Assembly: GCA_012270805.1 (NCBI GenBank)
Contig: JAAXHR010000168.1
Location: 1 to 17,103 of the forward strand
DNA: 17,103 bases
Source: Dehalococcoidia bacterium
Lineage (GTDB): Bacteria; Chloroflexota; Dehalococcoidia; Lucifugimonadales; Lucifugimonadaceae
Reading direction: 5' to 3'
Part shown: in pieces, positions 13,810-17,103 of the stretch
Numbering within the stretch: the stretch's first letter is position 1
Layout of the letters: each line of letters opens with the position of its first letter
The notes under the pieces: model-generated
Seen by the model: only the letters and a program-made list of their open reading frames with translations
Told to the model about the DNA's origin: nothing
Databases searched by the model: none
Position numbers and translations under genes: made by a program

Positions 13810-15253
13810 TCAATGTCCAATTTACGGTTCTCCAATTGATGATTTCACATATATGAACGTTGTTCGCGCAATATCACGAGGCTACACTCTCCGTAGACTG
13901 CTCAATGTCAGGCTGCGGCGAGGACGTGGCTACCACGAAATCGTCAAACGCCGCCGCGCCAAGCAGCTCCGTCGCGGCCGCATCAGGCGTACCTGCCTGA
14001 AACTCGCATATCAGATCCCATTGGCAATCTTGGCAGCCCTTGGCATCGTCGTAATCATCATGCACAGCGGCGACCGACGGCTATTCACCAAAGTCGAAAT
14101 TGCCTCCGCCGGCTCAGGCTACAACCTGACTTCGTTCGAAGCTCGACACCTCCCTGCCAAGTGGATCCACCGCATCTACTCCGCGCTTCCGTGGACCGAC
14201 ATCGATGAAAACACAAGGCGAGCCCATCTCGATCGCTTCCAAAACCTGGCACGCGAGCTCCGCTCCGCCAGAAATGATCTCAAAAGTGCTCTCGCACGCG
14301 GAGACGCACTCGCCGTATCCGTCGCACAATCCCACGTCACATCCCTCCTCCAAGAACGCAATGCGATACGCGATGCCGCAGAAGAACTTCTCGAATCCGC
14401 CATTTCAACCGAACTCACAGCTCTCGGACTCAACAAAAACGGCGATTTCATCTGGCCGCCGGTAGATTTCCGCATCGACGACACACCTCATGTTCTCGTG
14501 ACGTCACCTCGCGATGTCATCCAACGAGACTCGGTCAGAATCCTGAAGCCCGACCTAACCGAGGACGTCAAAGAGCGTATGGAAACGCAAATTTTCGACA
14601 CCGCCGATCTCTCTGCAGTCGTTCTCCCAACAGGCGGCTTGGCATCATTCCCAAACCTAGTCCCCTCCGACTACAGCCTGCAGGCGCTGCTCGAGGTATC
14701 CGCACACGAGTGGCTTCACGCGTATCTAATCTTCCATCCTCTCGGACGCTCCTACTGGTCCGGCGGCGACATGACCTCTCTCAACGAAACCCTCGCCAAC
14801 CTCGTCGGAAAGGAGATCGGGCGCACCGTCTACAACCAAATCACCGGCGAAAACGTCGAAACACTGGAACCTCCATACATGCCTGAGCACGTCCAAGAAG
14901 ACCCTGACACCCCCAGCAAGTTCGACGTGCAGGAATTCCTGCACGAAACCCGCCATCGCACAGACGAGTTGCTGGAACGAGGCGAGATCGAGGAAGCCGA
15001 GGCCTACATGGAAAGCCGCCGCCTAGAGCTAGTCGAAAACGGACACAACATCCGCAAACTAAACCAAGCCTACTTCGCATTCCACGGCCTGTACGCCGAC
15101 GGCCCGTCCTCAACAAGCCCTTTGGCGCGCCAGATATGGGAGTTGAGACAACAGTCCACCCATGCCGGCGATTTAGTAAAGACCCTGCAAACGATTTCGA
15201 ACTATGAAGAGTTCTTAGCACTCCTCGACGAACGCTCCATCGCCAGAGAATGA
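13802..15253 (+). CDS. Membrane-anchored putative zinc metalloprotease (HEWLH)
   Basis: This 483-aa protein has a very basic N-terminus (Arg/Lys-rich 22-67), one membrane segment (about 70-88, AYQIPLAILAALGIVVIIM), a helical, probably coiled-coil stretch (about 136-205), and a zinc-peptidase core. HEWLH (302-306) supplies two His ligands and the catalytic Glu. Downstream LNETLANLVGKEIG (327-340) supplies E329 as the likely third ligand, as in gluzincins. The basic side before the membrane segment predicts a cytoplasmic N-terminus and an extracytoplasmic catalytic domain. Substrate and exact family are not recognised. The start is uncertain: ATG 13802 has no close Shine-Dalgarno and the first 17 codons are A/T-rich; ATG 13853 (Met18) is an alternative. 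The 3' end overlaps the opposing transporter gene by 52 bp. Confidence 0.82.
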   Translation: MSNQCPIYGSPIDDFTYMNVVRAISRGYTLRRLLNVRLRRGRGYHEIVKRRRAKQLRRGRIRRTCLKLAYQIPLAILAALGIVVIIMHSGDRRLFTKVEIASAGSGYNLTSFEARHLPAKWIHRIYSALPWTDIDENTRRAHLDRFQNLARELRSARNDLKSALARGDALAVSVAQSHVTSLLQERNAIRDAAEELLESAISTELTALGLNKNGDFIWPPVDFRIDDTPHVLVTSPRDVIQRDSVRILKPDLTEDVKERMETQIFDTADLSAVVLPTGGLASFPNLVPSDYSLQALLEVSAHEWLHAYLIFHPLGRSYWSGGDMTSLNETLANLVGKEIGRTVYNQITGENVETLEPPYMPEHVQEDPDTPSKFDVQEFLHETRHRTDELLERGEIEEAEAYMESRRLELVENGHNIRKLNQAYFAFHGLYADGPSSTSPLARQIWELRQQSTHAGDLVKTLQTISNYEEFLALLDERSIARE

Positions 15254-17103
15254 GCCCGCGGTATCTTCGACGGCCACCAGTTCATCTCGCCCAGCTTCAT
15301 CACTATCGCCGGAACCATGATCGCTCGCACAACGAACGTGTCTATCAAAATCCCCAGCATCACCGTGAATCCCAACTGAAATAGGTCGAGAAGCGGGAAC
15401 GTCGTCAACACCGAGAACGTACCCGCAAGGATGATGCCCGCCGACGTAATTACGCCCCCAGTCCGCGTGATCGCATACCGCGTGCCCTCAGCCAAACCTC
15501 GAGTCCGAGTCTCCTCACGCACCCGCGACATGATGTAGATGTTGTAGTCCGCACCGAGCGCAATCAAGAACACGAAGATGAACGGTATCGAATCGAACGC
15601 CATCCCGTCGTGTCCGAATACGTTCTCGAAAATAACGATTGATATGCCCAGCGCCGCGGCAAAACTCAGCACGACGCTGATGACTAGATATGTTGGCGCA
15701 ACTACGCTGCCTAACAGGATCGCCAGAATAATCCAAATTGCCGCGATCACGATCGGCGCAATAACTTGGAAGTCGCGTATCGTCGCAGTTCGACCGTCGT
15801 AGTTCGTCGCCGATTCCCCGCCGACTACCACCGTCGCTCCGCTCAAACTAGACGCGTTCACAACGTCACGTACCGTCTCGCGAAGACGTGGTACGGCATC
15901 CATCGCCGCTGTGTCGTAAGGATCCTCGTTAAGAACAACTTCGAGTTTCGTCGTCGTTCGGTCCGTTGAAATCAGTCTCTGCCCAGCCAGTAACGTACCC
16001 GCCAACTGCGCTTGTTCCGGCGGCAGCATCGCCACCAACTCCCCAATCTGACTCGGATCATCCGGCAGCATCGCTACGAGTGGTTGAACTTGCGCGATAT
16101 CGACTGGCAATGGCTCGCCGACTGGACGAGTAATCGATGTCACGCGGTTCACAACGGGATCGGCCACCAAAGTTGCCGAAAGATCTTCGATGGCCTGCAA
16201 GTGGTCCAGAACTGACACGTCCTCTTTCGAAACGTACACCGTCGTCGGCGCAAGTTCGCCGGGCGGAAACGCTGACTTTAGCGTCTCAAACCCCGTTTTC
16301 GACTCCGCACTATCCGGGAAACCCTCCACAAAGCTGAACCGCGGGGTGAACTCAAACAATCCAGCCGACAACCCAATCATCGCCACGAACGTAATCGTCA
16401 ACAGCGCGCCGGGGCGCTTGGACACGAGCCTTCCAACGCGGTTCCATACACCCGAATCCTCGTCTTTCAGCTCAATCCTCTTGATCGGCCAAAACGCTAC
16501 TCGCCCCATCGCAACAAGCACCGCAGGAATTAACGTCAACGCACACGCGAGCATCACCATAATTGCCATTGCCAGCATCGGTCCCATCGTTTTCAGGCTC
16601 CCCGAAAGCGCAAGCACAAGTGCCATCATCGCAACCGCAGTCGTCCCCGCACTCGAAGCGATCGACGGACCAACCGCCCGCATCGTTGCGCCAATAGCCT
16701 CGAACTTGCTCTCTCGAACCGGAAGCTCTTCGCGATACCGCGACACGATGAATAGCGTGAAATCCGTACCCGCACCGAACATCAATACCGCCATGATCGC
16801 CGTAACCTGCCCATTCAAGGCCAAATCGAAATTGTCAGCAAGCAGAGCCGCGATCGATTGCGCTACCGTAAGCGCGACGCCGACTGTGACTACGGGCAGC
16901 AACGCTAATAGCGGTGAGCGATAGATCACGAGCAAGATCACCAGCACTAACAAGATCGTGATCGCGCTCACACGGAAGTCGAACGACTGAAACACCACGA
17001 TCGCATCCGCGAGAATTCCGGCCGGACCAGTCACATGGACCGTAGCTGGCCCTTCGACCATCAACTCATCGTCGAGTCCTCTCAACCATTCAACCGTATC
17101 CCC
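15202..17103 (-). CDS. MMPL-family RND transporter, 5' end cut off by the window
   Basis: The frame is open to the window edge, so the visible part (about 633 codons) lacks the true start, the first membrane helix and part of the first periplasmic domain. Two membrane bundles are visible: about 40-247 (numbered from the TTG at 17085) and about 442-600, with a periplasmic domain between them (about 250-435). Paired TM4 and TM10 motifs are GAGTDFTLFIVSRYREE (104-120) and ALGADYNIYIMSRVREE (509-525). In MmpL proteins the Asp-Tyr pairs of these helices relay protons; here TM10 has D513-Y514 but TM4 has D108-F109. The periplasmic domain contains LVAMLP twice (336-341, 350-355). Members export lipids, siderophores or drugs; the cargo is unknown. 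The last 17 codons overlap the convergent protease gene. Confidence 0.93.
   Translation of the reverse strand, partial: GDTVEWLRGLDDELMVEGPATVHVTGPAGILADAIVVFQSFDFRVSAITILLVLVILLVIYRSPLLALLPVVTVGVALTVAQSIAALLADNFDLALNGQVTAIMAVLMFGAGTDFTLFIVSRYREELPVRESKFEAIGATMRAVGPSIASSAGTTAVAMMALVLALSGSLKTMGPMLAMAIMVMLACALTLIPAVLVAMGRVAFWPIKRIELKDEDSGVWNRVGRLVSKRPGALLTITFVAMIGLSAGLFEFTPRFSFVEGFPDSAESKTGFETLKSAFPPGELAPTTVYVSKEDVSVLDHLQAIEDLSATLVADPVVNRVTSITRPVGEPLPVDIAQVQPLVAMLPDDPSQIGELVAMLPPEQAQLAGTLLAGQRLISTDRTTTKLEVVLNEDPYDTAAMDAVPRLRETVRDVVNASSLSGATVVVGGESATNYDGRTATIRDFQVIAPIVIAAIWIILAILLGSVVAPTYLVISVVLSFAAALGISIVIFENVFGHDGMAFDSIPFIFVFLIALGADYNIYIMSRVREETRTRGLAEGTRYAITRTGGVITSAGIILAGTFSVLTTFPLLDLFQLGFTVMLGILIDTFVVRAIMVPAIVMKLGEMNWWPSKIPRAHSLAMERSSRSAKNSS

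Noticed and set aside
16190..16924. 244-aa + strand ORF opposite the MMPL gene
   Set aside because: Its Ser/Thr/Ala/Ile-rich composition is the expected antisense reading of a hydrophobic membrane protein.

Overview
The window looks like bacterial chromosome from a Chloroflexota-type organism. A Dehalococcoidia/SAR202-like lineage is my best guess, resting on overall flavour: an RGSAAS-type DnaE, a membrane-anchored HEWLH metalloprotease, a CocE/NonD hydrolase, a SelA-like PLP enzyme and a YdfJ/MmpL-like transporter. No rRNA or other phylogenetic marker is present to prove it. Genes are densely packed, and two convergent pairs overlap at their 3' ends. In most sampled stretches the + strand carries more C than G whichever strand is coding, which suggests that the - strand is the leading strand here.

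Layout. 7-1188 (-): AAA+/DUF4143 ATPase, preceded by an AT-rich control region (1189-1343) with a consensus -10 box placed for a leaderless mRNA and two imperfect 29-bp direct repeats. 1344-5301 (-): dnaE (replicative DNA polymerase III alpha, TTG start) followed after 1 bp by a small DUF2007-like protein. 5446-6645 (+): SelA-like PLP enzyme, divergent from dnaE across an intergenic region with a 12-bp perfect palindrome. 6917-8107 (+): a compact three-gene cassette of unknown function (small beta-rich protein, helical HEAT-like protein, DUF7689-like protein with a Cys/His pair), with lower G+C and opposite GC skew to its surroundings. 8177-10144 (+): CocE/NonD-type serine hydrolase. 10141-12636 (-): recG, sharing a CTAG with the hydrolase stop. 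12721-12850: a G/C-rich palindromic intergenic element, probably a dispersed repeat. 12851-13702 (-): DegV-family fatty-acid-binding protein. 13802-15253 (+): membrane-anchored putative zinc metalloprotease. 15202-17103 (-): MMPL-family RND transporter, truncated by the window edge.

How the genes relate. dnaE and recG are housekeeping replication/repair genes. The hydrolase, PLP enzyme, DegV protein, metalloprotease and MMPL transporter are metabolic or envelope genes with no obvious shared pathway. The 6917-8107 cassette is the main accessory element and the best candidate for an undescribed system: its coupled genes, base composition and conserved Cys/His pair set it apart. The other points of interest are a Glu at a normally Asp catalytic position in DnaE, a DEQQ motif II in RecG, and the repeat-rich control region in front of the DUF4143 ATPase. 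No tRNA, rRNA, CRISPR array, insertion sequence or phage gene was seen.
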